This document shows positions 1-5,753 of a stretch of DNA of 6,044 nucleotides, one piece after another. The stretch lies in assembly GCA_902796635.1 (NCBI GenBank), contig CADBPU010000101.1, forward strand, positions 1 through 6,044, written 5' to 3'. Below the pieces are notes generated by a model. The model made no database searches. It was not told the origin of the DNA and worked only from the letters and a program-made list of their open reading frames with translations. A program made the position numbers and the translations under genes. The first letter of the stretch is position 1, and each line of letters begins with the position of its first letter. Source of the DNA: an uncultured Eubacteriales bacterium. Lineage in GTDB: Bacteria; Bacillota; Clostridia; Christensenellales; UBA1242.

Positions 1-602
1 ATAGGATTATTTTGGTTGATGAAAACGGCAATATTTGCAATGGCGACCAAATAACTTTGTTTTTTGCAAATATGTATCAAAAATTTGGATTGATGCAATC
101 AAAAAAAGTTGTTGCAACAATTTTGTCTAGTTTTAACTTGCAAACCGAGTTGCAAAAACTTGGACTTGAACTTGTGCGCACAGATGTTGGCGACCATAAT
201 GTTGAAAAAGAACTTTCAAAACAAAAATTGCAGATTGGTGGCGAGCAAGCAGGGCATATTATATTGTATGACTATGAAAGAACAGGAGATGGTGTATTTT
301 GTGCAACACAAATTTGCAAATTTTTGAAATTGACGTCAAAGTCAAGCAGTGATTTGTTGTTTTATGACTTTTGTCCACAGCACAGCAAAAACATAATAAC
401 AGAAAAAAAATATGAAATAGTTAATAGTCTGGAATTTAAGACAGCAGTGGAAGGTTGTGAAAAACTTTTGCAAAACAAGGGTAGAATTATCACTCGTGCA
501 AGTGGCACGGAAGACATGATACGAATTATGATAGAGCATAATGACACCAATTTGATATATCAAATTTTTGAAAAACTTGAAAAAATAATTAAGGAATTTT
601 GA
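1..602 (+). CDS. glmM: Phosphoglucosamine mutase, C-terminal part (5' end outside window)
   Basis: GlmM converts glucosamine-6-phosphate to glucosamine-1-phosphate in the cytoplasm, the step feeding UDP-GlcNAc and hence peptidoglycan. About 199 codons are present. The frame is open to the left edge, where it reads (D)RIILVDENGN, the end of the metal-binding DxDxDR motif followed by the usual VDExG..GDQ segment. The sugar-specificity loop GGEQAGHII lies at 237-263, and the phosphate-binding loop RASGTED at 495-515, near the C-terminus as expected in the alpha-D-phosphohexomutase family. The usual loop is R-P/K-S-G-T-E-P, so this copy carries Ala and Asp at the two variable flanks; the SGTE core is intact. 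It ends with TGA at 600-602. The apparent TTG start at 12 is not a real start because conserved sequence continues upstream. No terminator is seen before the next gene 47 bp downstream. The GEQ-GH loop favours GlmM over other phosphohexomutases. Confidence 0.93.
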   Translation, partial: RIILVDENGNICNGDQITLFFANMYQKFGLMQSKKVVATILSSFNLQTELQKLGLELVRTDVGDHNVEKELSKQKLQIGGEQAGHIILYDYERTGDGVFCATQICKFLKLTSKSSSDLLFYDFCPQHSKNIITEKKYEIVNSLEFKTAVEGCEKLLQNKGRIITRASGTEDMIRIMIEHNDTNLIYQIFEKLEKIIKEF

Positions 603-614
603 TGTCATAAATAT

Positions 615-643
615 TTGTATTAATTTTATTTTTGTTGTAAAAT
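615..643 (+). promoter_or_regulatory. Putative sigma-A promoter of the thioesterase gene
   Basis: TTGTAT (615-620), a 17-bp spacer, then TAAAAT (638-643). The stretch TGTAAAATATA at 636-646 is identical to that of the rnpB promoter at 2182-2192. In rnpB the RNA begins about 7 nt after the -10 box; the same distance here falls on the ATG at 650. No Shine-Dalgarno sequence lies between the -10 box and the start codon. Confidence 0.55.
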
Positions 644-649
644 ATAAGC

Positions 650-1405
650 ATGAAAGTAGAAAAAACTATAAAAAATGAGCAAAAAATAGCATTTTTTGAA
701 GAATTTTGCTTTGAAAATGAAGATTTTTCAAAAATTGGATTAAAGCCATTTTCTATTTTGCAGATATTTCAAGATGCATCAACAAAGCATGCAGAACAGC
801 TTGGTGTTGGTTTTGAAGCAATGCTATCAAAACATTTGCTATGGATAACAATGCGTATAAAATATGAAATTTTGCGTCTGCCACAAGCAAACGAAATACT
901 CACAATCAAGACATATCCAAGTGGCAAAAACAGAATGGAGTATGACAGAGAATATTTGATTTTTGATGCTGATGGCAACATGATAATCAAAGGTCAAAGC
1001 AAGTGGTGTTTGATAAACAGCCAAACAAGAAAGATTGAAAGAATGATTGACAGTCCAATTTTGCTTGACCAAGAACCAATTTATAAAGAAAGATTTTTGA
1101 AAAGTGATGATTTTGAACCAAAATTTTTACCTGATGTGAACTATCAAATTAAGCTAGATGATATAGACAACAACGGACACACAAACAACACAGTTTACGC
1201 AAAAATGATTGCACCAGTTTTGGAACAACATAGCAAAACAATAAATTTCTTTCAAATAAACTTTTTGAAGGAATCTTTGATTGGGGAGAGAATTGATATA
1301 TACTCACAAAAAGAAAATGATGATTTGCTAATCTTGGGTAAAAAATGTGAAGGCGAAAAAAGTTTTACGATTGAAATAAAATTTATGTTAAATAATAAAA
1401 AATAG
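650..1405 (+). CDS. Acyl-ACP thioesterase (FatA/FatB-type, bacterial)
   Basis: This enzyme hydrolyses acyl-ACP to free fatty acid and ACP, ending or tuning chain elongation in the cytoplasm. The 251-aa length fits the bacterial double-hotdog thioesterase family. The N-terminal hotdog (about 12-130) contains the family helix FQDASTKHAEQLGVG (40-54) and the following KHLLWITMRIKYEI strand. The C-terminal hotdog (about 155-248) carries the catalytic block DDIDNNGHTNN (170-180), matching the plant/bacterial D-x-D-x-N-x-H-x-N-N signature, so D173, N175 and H177 are the likely active-site residues. ATG 650 is the first Met, and conserved homology begins near residue 12, so a later start is unlikely. 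No Shine-Dalgarno precedes it, and the predicted promoter puts transcription start at or very near the ATG. The TAG stop lies inside the shared terminator stem. Chain-length preference cannot be read from the sequence. Confidence 0.9.
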   Translation: MKVEKTIKNEQKIAFFEEFCFENEDFSKIGLKPFSILQIFQDASTKHAEQLGVGFEAMLSKHLLWITMRIKYEILRLPQANEILTIKTYPSGKNRMEYDREYLIFDADGNMIIKGQSKWCLINSQTRKIERMIDSPILLDQEPIYKERFLKSDDFEPKFLPDVNYQIKLDDIDNNGHTNNTVYAKMIAPVLEQHSKTINFFQINFLKESLIGERIDIYSQKENDDLLILGKKCEGEKSFTIEIKFMLNNKK

Positions 1406-1423
1406 GCAAAAATGCCTATTTTT
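1398..1423. terminator. Bidirectional intrinsic terminator between convergent genes
   Basis: An 11-bp perfect stem AAAAATAGGCA (1398-1408) / TGCCTATTTTT (1413-1423) with an AAAA loop. A/T tracts on both sides give a U-tail in either direction. The thioesterase TAG stop (1403-1405) is inside the left arm, and the convergent membrane-protein gene ends 14 bp to the right, so both transcripts can end here. Confidence 0.85.
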
Positions 1424-1436
1424 GTTGTAAAAAACA

Positions 1437-2018
1437 CTAAAAATCATATTTTTTTGTGCTTTTTTGCTTTTTACTAACAAAAGCAAAGTGTTCGTTTTTG
1501 ATTTTTACATCATAAGTTTTGCTTGAAAAAATTTTATCTTTGCAAAAGATTTTTACATTTTTACTTTGCCCAAAATCATCCAAATAAGTTATGTCAAAAA
1601 TTCTATAACCCAAAATATTAAGCAATGGATTGATATAAAACAAACAGCAGTTGATATATACTACGCCAATAAAAATTAAAATAATTATATACACAAAAAA
1701 TTCATTAAAATATGAAATATCAAGTGGAATTGCAAACATAACAAAAAGTGAAAAGTATTGCAAAAAATATTGGTCAGTAATTTCTTTGCTCGTTTCAATT
1801 TTTATGCTCATAATTTTTGTATTATTCCAAACCGTGTTCCACAAAATGCCGACAGCACCCAAAACAATCATTGTGCCAAGCAAAGCAATATTGAAAGTGT
1901 TTAGAAAATTCCATGACAAATTGTTGTTGAAAATATCAACTAAAAGTTTGACTAATAGCAATAAAAAAAGCGGAATAAAAGCCGAAAAATAGAGAAAAAT
2001 ATTTTTGATAAACTTCAT
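1437..2018 (-). CDS. Small four-helix membrane protein, unknown function (weakly KwaA-like)
   Basis: A 193-aa protein I cannot assign firmly. Four hydrophobic segments are visible at about residues 6-27, 39-60, 84-99 and 107-129, followed by a soluble, lysine-rich tail of about 60 residues. Helix 4 runs into INPLLNILGYRIFDI (129-143), a block that looks conserved-type (N-P-x-L-x-x-x-G-Y-x-I-F), then a small beta-like domain ending KKYDF. This layout (four helices, NP..L..GY at the membrane exit, short cytosolic tail) resembles from memory the KwaA subunit of the Kiwa anti-phage system and related firmicute proteins. That is inference only: no KwaB partner is next to it, since the gene downstream is the convergent thioesterase. 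ATG at 2018 is the first Met and opens directly into helix 1; no Shine-Dalgarno is visible. A TATAAT lies at 2071-2066 on the minus strand without a good -35. It is transcribed alone and ends at the shared terminator. Confidence 0.75.
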   Translation of the reverse strand: MKFIKNIFLYFSAFIPLFLLLLVKLLVDIFNNNLSWNFLNTFNIALLGTMIVLGAVGILWNTVWNNTKIMSIKIETSKEITDQYFLQYFSLFVMFAIPLDISYFNEFFVYIIILIFIGVVYINCCLFYINPLLNILGYRIFDITYLDDFGQSKNVKIFCKDKIFSSKTYDVKIKNEHFAFVSKKQKSTKKYDF

Positions 2019-2033
2019 ATTTTAATGTTTGCC

Positions 2034-2068
2034 AATTTTTGATTTTTGGAACCAAAAATTCAAAAATT
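2034..2068. repeat. Long AT-rich inverted repeat upstream of the membrane-protein gene
   Basis: AATTTTTGATTTTTGG (2034-2049) and CCAAAAATTCAAAAATT (2052-2068) are complementary except for one extra base, with only AA between them. It starts 16 bp upstream of the ATG at 2018 and touches a minus-strand TATAAT (2071-2066). It could be a 5'-leader hairpin or an operator. AT-rich DNA makes such pairs cheaper, but about 16 paired positions at near-zero spacing is more than I would expect by chance. Confidence 0.5.
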
Positions 2069-2161
2069 ATAAAAAAACATTCAAAAAACAGCATTTTTTT
2101 GGATATTTTCATACTTTTTTATTAATTTTGATTGCTTTTTACTTATTATGTAAAAATACTC

Positions 2162-2189
2162 TTGACAAAAATAAAAATCAGTGTAAAAT
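2162..2189 (+). promoter_or_regulatory. rnpB promoter
   Basis: A consensus TTGACA (2162-2167), a 16-bp spacer and TAAAAT (2184-2189) lie about 7 bp before the first base of the RNase P RNA P1 helix. This is the strongest promoter in the window, as expected for a stable RNA gene. Confidence 0.85.
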
Positions 2190-2195
2190 ATAGTT

Positions 2196-2526
2196 GAGTT
2201 AGCCAGATGGTTGCGGGGAGAAATCCACGAGGAAAGTCCGAGCATCGCAGAACAGAGTGCCGGTCAACTGCCGGTGAAGGTGACTTCAAGGAAAGTGCAA
2301 CAGAAATGTACCGCCACATTGATTTTTTGATATGGTAAGGTTGAAAGGGCGAGGTAAGAGCTCACCGACCTGTTGGCAACAACGGGTGCAATGTAAACCC
2401 CACTTGATGCAAGGTAAAATGACGCATAAGTTGTTCGCTTTGTCATATACACCGCTTGAACGTGTTAGAAATATCACGTCTAGATAGATAACCATCAAAT
2501 ACAGAACTCGGCTTATAGACTAACTT
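2196..2526 (+). ncRNA. rnpB: RNase P RNA, bacterial type A
   Basis: Catalytic RNA of RNase P, which with the RnpA protein removes 5' leaders from tRNA precursors. The conserved region GAGGAAAGTCCGAGC is at 2229-2243, and the 3' conserved region ACAGAACTCGGCTTAT at 2501-2516; these two form the P4 core. The ends pair to make P1: AGTTAG (2197-2202) with CTAACT (2520-2525). Other expected elements are present: AGAGTGCCGG, GAAAGGGCGAGGTAAGAGCTC, GGCAACAACGGGTGCAATG followed by TAAACCCC, and TAGATAGATAACC. The order and the roughly 330-nt length match the ancestral A type, not the B type of Bacillus and Staphylococcus, which supports a clostridial-type host. Exact 5' and 3' ends are estimated from P1. 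It has its own promoter and terminator. Open frames across it on the minus strand are shadows. Confidence 0.97.
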
Positions 2527-2528
2527 GA

Positions 2529-2559
2529 CTCATCAAGCCCCCTTGATGAGTTTTTTTTT
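2529..2559 (+). terminator. rnpB intrinsic terminator
   Basis: A perfect 9-bp stem CTCATCAAG (2529-2537) / CTTGATGAG (2542-2550) with a CCCC loop, followed by nine T (2551-2559). It sits a few bases after the P1 3' strand. The tandem repeat begins at the next base. Confidence 0.95.
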
Positions 2560-2730
2560 GTCTATATCAAGCGAAGCGGATATAGACGTTTGAAAACTAA
2601 TCAATTTTTTTTGATAGTTTATGTCTATATCAAGCGAAGCGGATATAGACGTTTGAAAACTAATCAACTTGTTTTTAATAGTCAAGTCTATATCAAGCAA
2701 AGCGGATATAGGAGTTTGAAAATTCAACAA
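2560..2730. repeat. Three-copy 63-bp tandem repeat with internal hairpins
   Basis: Copies begin at 2560, 2623 and 2686, an exact 63-bp period. Each opens with a 28-bp hairpin: GTCTATATC, a 10-base loop AAGCGAAGCG, then GATATAGAC (2560-2587 and 2623-2650 identical). The third (2686-2713) has one loop change and a broken distal stem. Each hairpin is followed by GTTTGAAAACTAATCAA or a variant, then a T-rich linker of about 18-20 bp. In copy 1 the linker forms a second hairpin, AAACTAATCAA with TTGATAGTTT around six T. Copies 1 and 2 match best, and copy 3 is the decayed edge. Because 63 is a multiple of 3, reading frames stay open on both strands, but I do not regard these as genes. The array fills the space between rnpB and the next promoter. 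No function is known to me. Confidence 0.9.
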
Positions 2731-2795
2731 TATATTAATGAGTTTTTTGCATATATGTTATTTGTAATTATATCTAATAAATAAGTTGAACAGTG

Positions 2796-2824
2796 TTGCA
2801 TTTGTTTTGTTTTTATGATATCAT
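2796..2824 (+). promoter_or_regulatory. Extended -10 promoter of the GNAT-like gene
   Basis: TTGCAT (2796-2801), a 17-bp spacer ending in TGA, and TATCAT (2819-2824), giving an extended -10 TGATATCAT. Transcription would start near 2831, leaving a leader of about 13 nt before ATG 2844. This argues against the upstream GTG at 2793, which lies before the promoter. Confidence 0.6.
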
Positions 2825-2843
2825 ATCAAAGTTTAGGTATTTT

Positions 2844-3371
2844 ATGAAGGAAATGAAAATTACAAATTCACTTGCATTAAAAGTCTATGATAGTGAAGAA
2901 TATGTAAAAAACTTGCAAAATATTTATGCTGAATTGAAAAGTGTTTATGATTCTTGGCAAAATGCAACTATAAGAGATTATGTTGAAAATTTGAACAGCG
3001 ACATATTTTTTGAAAATAAAAAAATATACATCAATATTTTGATGTCCGGAGACGATACGGTCAGTTTTGCTATTTTTTCAAAAAAGAGTAATGCATCTGT
3101 GATATTAAATGCGATTTGTACACATAGCGAATATGCAAAACTTGGTTTTGCAACAATACTTTTAAGAGCAAGCGCTTGCAATTTGAAAGATGAAAAAATA
3201 AATGAAATTATTATCGATAATAATGATGATATTATACTAAAAAATTTACTAGATAGTTTTGCAAAAGTAGAAAGTGTTGAATATAAAGAAAATGAAAAAT
3301 TTTGCAAATTTTGCATAAAAAACATAAAAAATGAGCAAATTTTGAGCAAAATTAAGCAATTTTATATATAA
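2844..3371 (+). CDS. Divergent GNAT-like acetyltransferase (putative)
   Basis: A 175-aa cytoplasmic protein that looks like a diverged member of the GNAT fold, which transfers acetyl from acetyl-CoA to an amine. The best evidence is residues 86-110: a strand VILNAICTHSEY followed by AKLGFATILLRA, the place of GNAT motif A (R/Q-x-x-G-x-G/A) that binds the CoA pyrophosphate. Here the leading R/Q is Ala98, while G101 and A103 are kept. A strand-like VSFAIFSKK (73-81) precedes it, as in the beta4-beta5 core, and the C-terminus ends in a lysine-rich helix. The N-terminal 60 residues are not recognisable. I chose ATG 2844 because a good promoter ends at 2824; ATG 2853 is an alternative. The frame stays open back to GTG 2793, but that lies upstream of the promoter. 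No strong Shine-Dalgarno is present (only AGG at 2835). Substrate unknown; it could be a catalytically weak relative. Confidence 0.6.
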   Translation: MKEMKITNSLALKVYDSEEYVKNLQNIYAELKSVYDSWQNATIRDYVENLNSDIFFENKKIYINILMSGDDTVSFAIFSKKSNASVILNAICTHSEYAKLGFATILLRASACNLKDEKINEIIIDNNDDIILKNLLDSFAKVESVEYKENEKFCKFCIKNIKNEQILSKIKQFYI

Positions 3372-3391
3372 TTTCTAATTTAAGAAAAAAA

Positions 3392-3412
3392 TATAATTAA
3401 AATACGGGGTGA
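3392..3412 (+). promoter_or_regulatory. -10 box and ribosome binding site of the ABC-F gene
   Basis: A perfect TATAAT (3392-3397) without a recognisable -35, then the Shine-Dalgarno GGGGTGA (3406-3412) four bases before ATG 3417. The -10 box lies in the 45-bp gap after the GNAT-like gene. No terminator is visible in that gap, so read-through from the upstream gene is also possible. Confidence 0.55.
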
Positions 3413-3416
3413 AATT

Positions 3417-5003
3417 ATGATACAAGTGACAGATGTTATGCTTCAATTTGACGGCAAAAAACTTTTTGACGATGTAAATTTGAAATTTACCAAGGGTAAT
3501 TGCTATGGTGTTATAGGTGCAAATGGTGCTGGCAAAAGTACTTTTTTAAGACTTCTTACGGGAGATTTGCAACCAAGCCGTGGCGATATTTTTGTAAGCC
3601 CAAACGAACGTATGAGCGTTTTGAAGCAAAACCAAGAAGCATATAATGACAAAACTGCACTTGAAACTGTGCTTGCAGGACACAAACGTTTATATGAAAT
3701 TATGAAGGAAAAGGACGCCTTGTATGCAAAGCCAGATTTTAATGAAGAAGATGGACTAAAAGCGGGTGAACTTGAAAACGAGTTTGCTGAACTTGGTGGC
3801 TGGGAAGCAGAGAGTAATGCTGAATCTCTTTTGAATAGTATGGGTATTGGTCCAGAACTACATTATACTATTATGGCTGATATAGACCCAAAAATCAAAG
3901 TTAAAGTTTTGCTTGCGCAGAGTTTGTTTGGCAATCCTGACATTTTGATTTTGGACGAGCCAACAAACAATTTGGACGCCAAAACTATTATGTGGCTTGA
4001 AAATTTCTTGTTAAATTTTGAAAATATTGTTATTGTTGTAAGCCACAATCGTCATTTTTTGAACAAGATATGTACAAATATTTGTGATGTAGACTACGGC
4101 AAAATTAATATGTATGTGGGAAATTATGATTTTTGGTACGAAACCAACCAATTACTTCAAAAACAAGCACGCGACCAAAACAAAAAGATGGAGCAAAGGG
4201 CAGAAGAACTTAAACAATTTATTGCAAGATTCTCTGCAAATGCATCAAAATCAAGACAGGCGACCAGCAGAAAAAAGGAACTTGAAAAACTTACTCTCAA
4301 TGATATTGTCCCAAGCAGTAGAAAGTATCCATATGTTGACTTCAAGATGCCAAGAGATATTGGAAACGAGATTTTGACAGTTGAAAATTTATCAAAACCA
4401 GGTCTTTTTGAAAATGTAAGTTTTATTGTAAACAAGGGTGATAAAATTGCATTTTTGAGTGATAACTCGCTTGTGCCAACTGCATTATTTAATATTTTAA
4501 GTGGAGAAGATGAAGAATACACAGGTGAAGTAAAATGGGGTAAAACCATATCAACGGCATATTTACCACAAAACAATAATAGTTATTTTGAAAACTGTGA
4601 TTTGAACCTTGTTGAATGGCTTGGTCAATATTCAAAAGAGAGAGATGCAACTTTCCTTCGTGGATGGCTTGGCAGAATGTTATTTTCTGGTGATGATGCG
4701 CTTAAAAAAGCAAAAGTCATTAGTGGTGGAGAAAGAGTTAGATGTATGCTTTCTAGAATGATGCTTAATTCTGGCAACGTTTTGCTTATGGACGAGCCAA
4801 CAAATCATTTGGATTTGGAAAGTATCACAGCACTCAACAATGGCATGATAAACTTTAAGGGTTCAATACTTTTCACAAGTCATGACCAAGAAGTAACACA
4901 AACAACAGCCAACAGAATTATTGTTATCAATGGCACAAAGACTTATGACAAACAAATTTCTTATGATGAATATCTTGAAAGTTTGTATGCTGATAAAAAA
5001 TAA
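3417..5003 (+). CDS. ykpA: ABC-F ATPase, YkpA/YbiT subfamily
   Basis: A soluble twin-cassette ATPase of the ABC-F family, whose studied members act at the ribosomal E site rather than in transport. It has 528 aa with no membrane segments. NBD1 has Walker A GANGAGKST (34-42), Walker B with LILDEPTNNLD (177-187) and switch SHNR (209-212). The inter-domain linker spans about 240-310 and includes RFSANASKSRQATSRKKEL (271-289), typical of YbiT/YkpA proteins. NBD2 has signature VISGGERVR (434-442), LLMDEPTNHLD (456-466) and SHDQ (488-491). The NBD2 Walker A position reads SDNSLVPTA (348-356), lacking G-x-x-G-K-S/T, and the NBD1 signature position reads DPKIKVK (157-163). So one composite ATP site looks intact and the other dead. 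Similar loss in NBD2 is, as I recall, a YkpA-branch trait. Clear Shine-Dalgarno GGGGTGA supports the start. Antibiotic resistance is not implied. Confidence 0.93.
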   Translation: MIQVTDVMLQFDGKKLFDDVNLKFTKGNCYGVIGANGAGKSTFLRLLTGDLQPSRGDIFVSPNERMSVLKQNQEAYNDKTALETVLAGHKRLYEIMKEKDALYAKPDFNEEDGLKAGELENEFAELGGWEAESNAESLLNSMGIGPELHYTIMADIDPKIKVKVLLAQSLFGNPDILILDEPTNNLDAKTIMWLENFLLNFENIVIVVSHNRHFLNKICTNICDVDYGKINMYVGNYDFWYETNQLLQKQARDQNKKMEQRAEELKQFIARFSANASKSRQATSRKKELEKLTLNDIVPSSRKYPYVDFKMPRDIGNEILTVENLSKPGLFENVSFIVNKGDKIAFLSDNSLVPTALFNILSGEDEEYTGEVKWGKTISTAYLPQNNNSYFENCDLNLVEWLGQYSKERDATFLRGWLGRMLFSGDDALKKAKVISGGERVRCMLSRMMLNSGNVLLMDEPTNHLDLESITALNNGMINFKGSILFTSHDQEVTQTTANRIIVINGTKTYDKQISYDEYLESLYADKK

Positions 5004-5043
5004 AATTTTATAAAAAATATTAAAAAAACACAAAAAATATAGT

Positions 5044-5082
5044 AAAAATCTTGCAAAAATTATAATAATTGCAAGATTTTTT
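5044..5082. terminator. Bidirectional terminator between ABC-F gene and convergent gene
   Basis: A perfect 13-bp stem AAAAATCTTGCAA (5044-5056) / TTGCAAGATTTTT (5069-5081) with a 12-nt AT loop and T tracts on either strand. It lies 40 bp past the ABC-F stop and 35 bp past the end of the opposing gene, so it probably ends both transcripts. The rest of the 5004-5117 gap is plain AT-rich sequence. Confidence 0.85.
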
Positions 5083-5117
5083 GTAATTAATATTAAATTT
5101 AATACAACTTAATTATT

Positions 5118-5705
5118 TTAAGTTCTCAAATCAAACAGTGTTTGCAGTTGACTTTTTAGGTTTGTATAAATAATTATTAGTGTGGTTTTTATTTGCTGAT
5201 CAGTTGTTTTTGTAATCAGTGAAAATACCAAGTTGTGAATGTGATAAACTCTGTCATACATTTGAAAAAGTGCTTTGGTATAATCTTTTGATAGACTGAT
5301 ACCACCACCATTAAAAAATGGCACTCTGTTTCTATCTGTAATTTTTCCATAGATATTTAGCATAGCAAGAGATAAAATTTCCATTTGATTTCTCAAATTC
5401 AAAATGGTCGACTGATCTTCTGGTGGCGCTATTCTTTCAAGTTCTCCATATCCACGTATTGCTTTAAGCATTTCAATATATATTCGTCTTGCAAGCAATC
5501 TGTTAGATAGTGCAGGTACAAAATATCTTTTTTGTGGGGCAGGTGGTGCATAGTCATATTCAAGTGTTGGCAAAGTGCTTGGCATATTTGAAAGTAAGTT
5601 TGACAAAGCAACTTCCGTTGTAGTTCTTGTGGCTTCAACTTTTTCCAAATTTTCATCTTTTTCTGCTGTTATATCGCACACGTCTGCATTATTTTCTATT
5701 TCCAT
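5118..5705 (-). CDS. Uncharacterised 195-aa protein
   Basis: I do not recognise this protein. The N-terminal 45 residues are acidic, Thr/Glu-rich and probably disordered. A short proline-rich stretch follows (LPTLEYDYAPPAPQKRYFVP, about 45-64). The remaining 130 residues look all-helical, with heptad-like hydrophobic spacing in LARRIYIEMLKAIRGYGELE, in ILNLRNQMEILSLAMLNIYGKI and in two C-terminal helices ending in LKSQLQTLFDLRT. This suggests a helical bundle. There is no signal peptide, no membrane helix, no cysteine pair and no obvious metal-ligand pattern. ATG 5705 is well supported by the Shine-Dalgarno AAAGGAG (5718-5712) at six-base spacing. It lies 48 bp downstream of the amidase gene on the same strand, with no strong terminator between them, so co-transcription and an envelope- or spore-related role are possible, but that is only context. 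Confidence 0.8.
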   Translation of the reverse strand: MEIENNADVCDITAEKDENLEKVEATRTTTEVALSNLLSNMPSTLPTLEYDYAPPAPQKRYFVPALSNRLLARRIYIEMLKAIRGYGELERIAPPEDQSTILNLRNQMEILSLAMLNIYGKITDRNRVPFFNGGGISLSKDYTKALFQMYDRVYHIHNLVFSLITKTTDQQIKTTLIIIYTNLKSQLQTLFDLRT

Positions 5706-5711
5706 AAAAAA

Positions 5712-5718
5712 CTCCTTT
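5712..5718 (-). promoter_or_regulatory. Ribosome binding site of the 195-aa gene
   Basis: AAAGGAG on the minus strand, six bases before ATG 5705. It is the best Shine-Dalgarno in the window and fixes the start of this otherwise unrecognised gene. Confidence 0.85.
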
Positions 5719-5753
5719 GTATAATATATGACAAAGAAGCTTTGTTTATGAGA

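Noticed and set aside
1651..1992. Plus-strand 113-codon frame opposite the membrane protein
   Set aside because: A shadow of the minus-strand gene, which has coherent helices and ends at a terminator. The plus-strand frame has no ribosome binding site or family resemblance.
2264..2498. Minus-strand open frames over 2264-2498
   Set aside because: They lie wholly inside the RNase P RNA, whose conserved core explains the sequence.
2560..2730. CRISPR array
   Set aside because: Only three copies, and the 'spacers' are related to each other and part of the 63-bp unit. No cas genes are in the window.
2533..2784. Open frames on both strands across the 63-bp repeats, giving repetitive short proteins (SISASLDID-type on the minus strand, YIK.SGYR-type on the plus strand)
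   Set aside because: The 63-bp period is a multiple of three, so any frame open in one copy stays open in all. There is no ribosome binding site, and the minus frame runs into the rnpB terminator.
2793..2843. Upstream GTG start for the GNAT-like gene, adding 17 residues
   Set aside because: The added segment overlaps the best promoter, whose predicted start near 2831 is downstream of the GTG, and there is no ribosome binding site for it.
4157..4576. Minus-strand 139-codon frame inside the ABC-F gene
   Set aside because: A shadow of a clearly conserved protein; no start signals and no recognisable product.
5091..5104. Perfect 14-bp palindrome TATTAAATTTAATA
   Set aside because: Entirely A/T in an A/T-rich gap beyond the terminator; chance is a sufficient explanation.
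5731..5745. ACAAAG-AAG-CTTTGT hairpin between the amidase and the 195-aa gene as a terminator
   Set aside because: Only 6 bp of weak stem and no T tract in the minus direction; unlikely to stop transcription, though it could be a minor mRNA hairpin.
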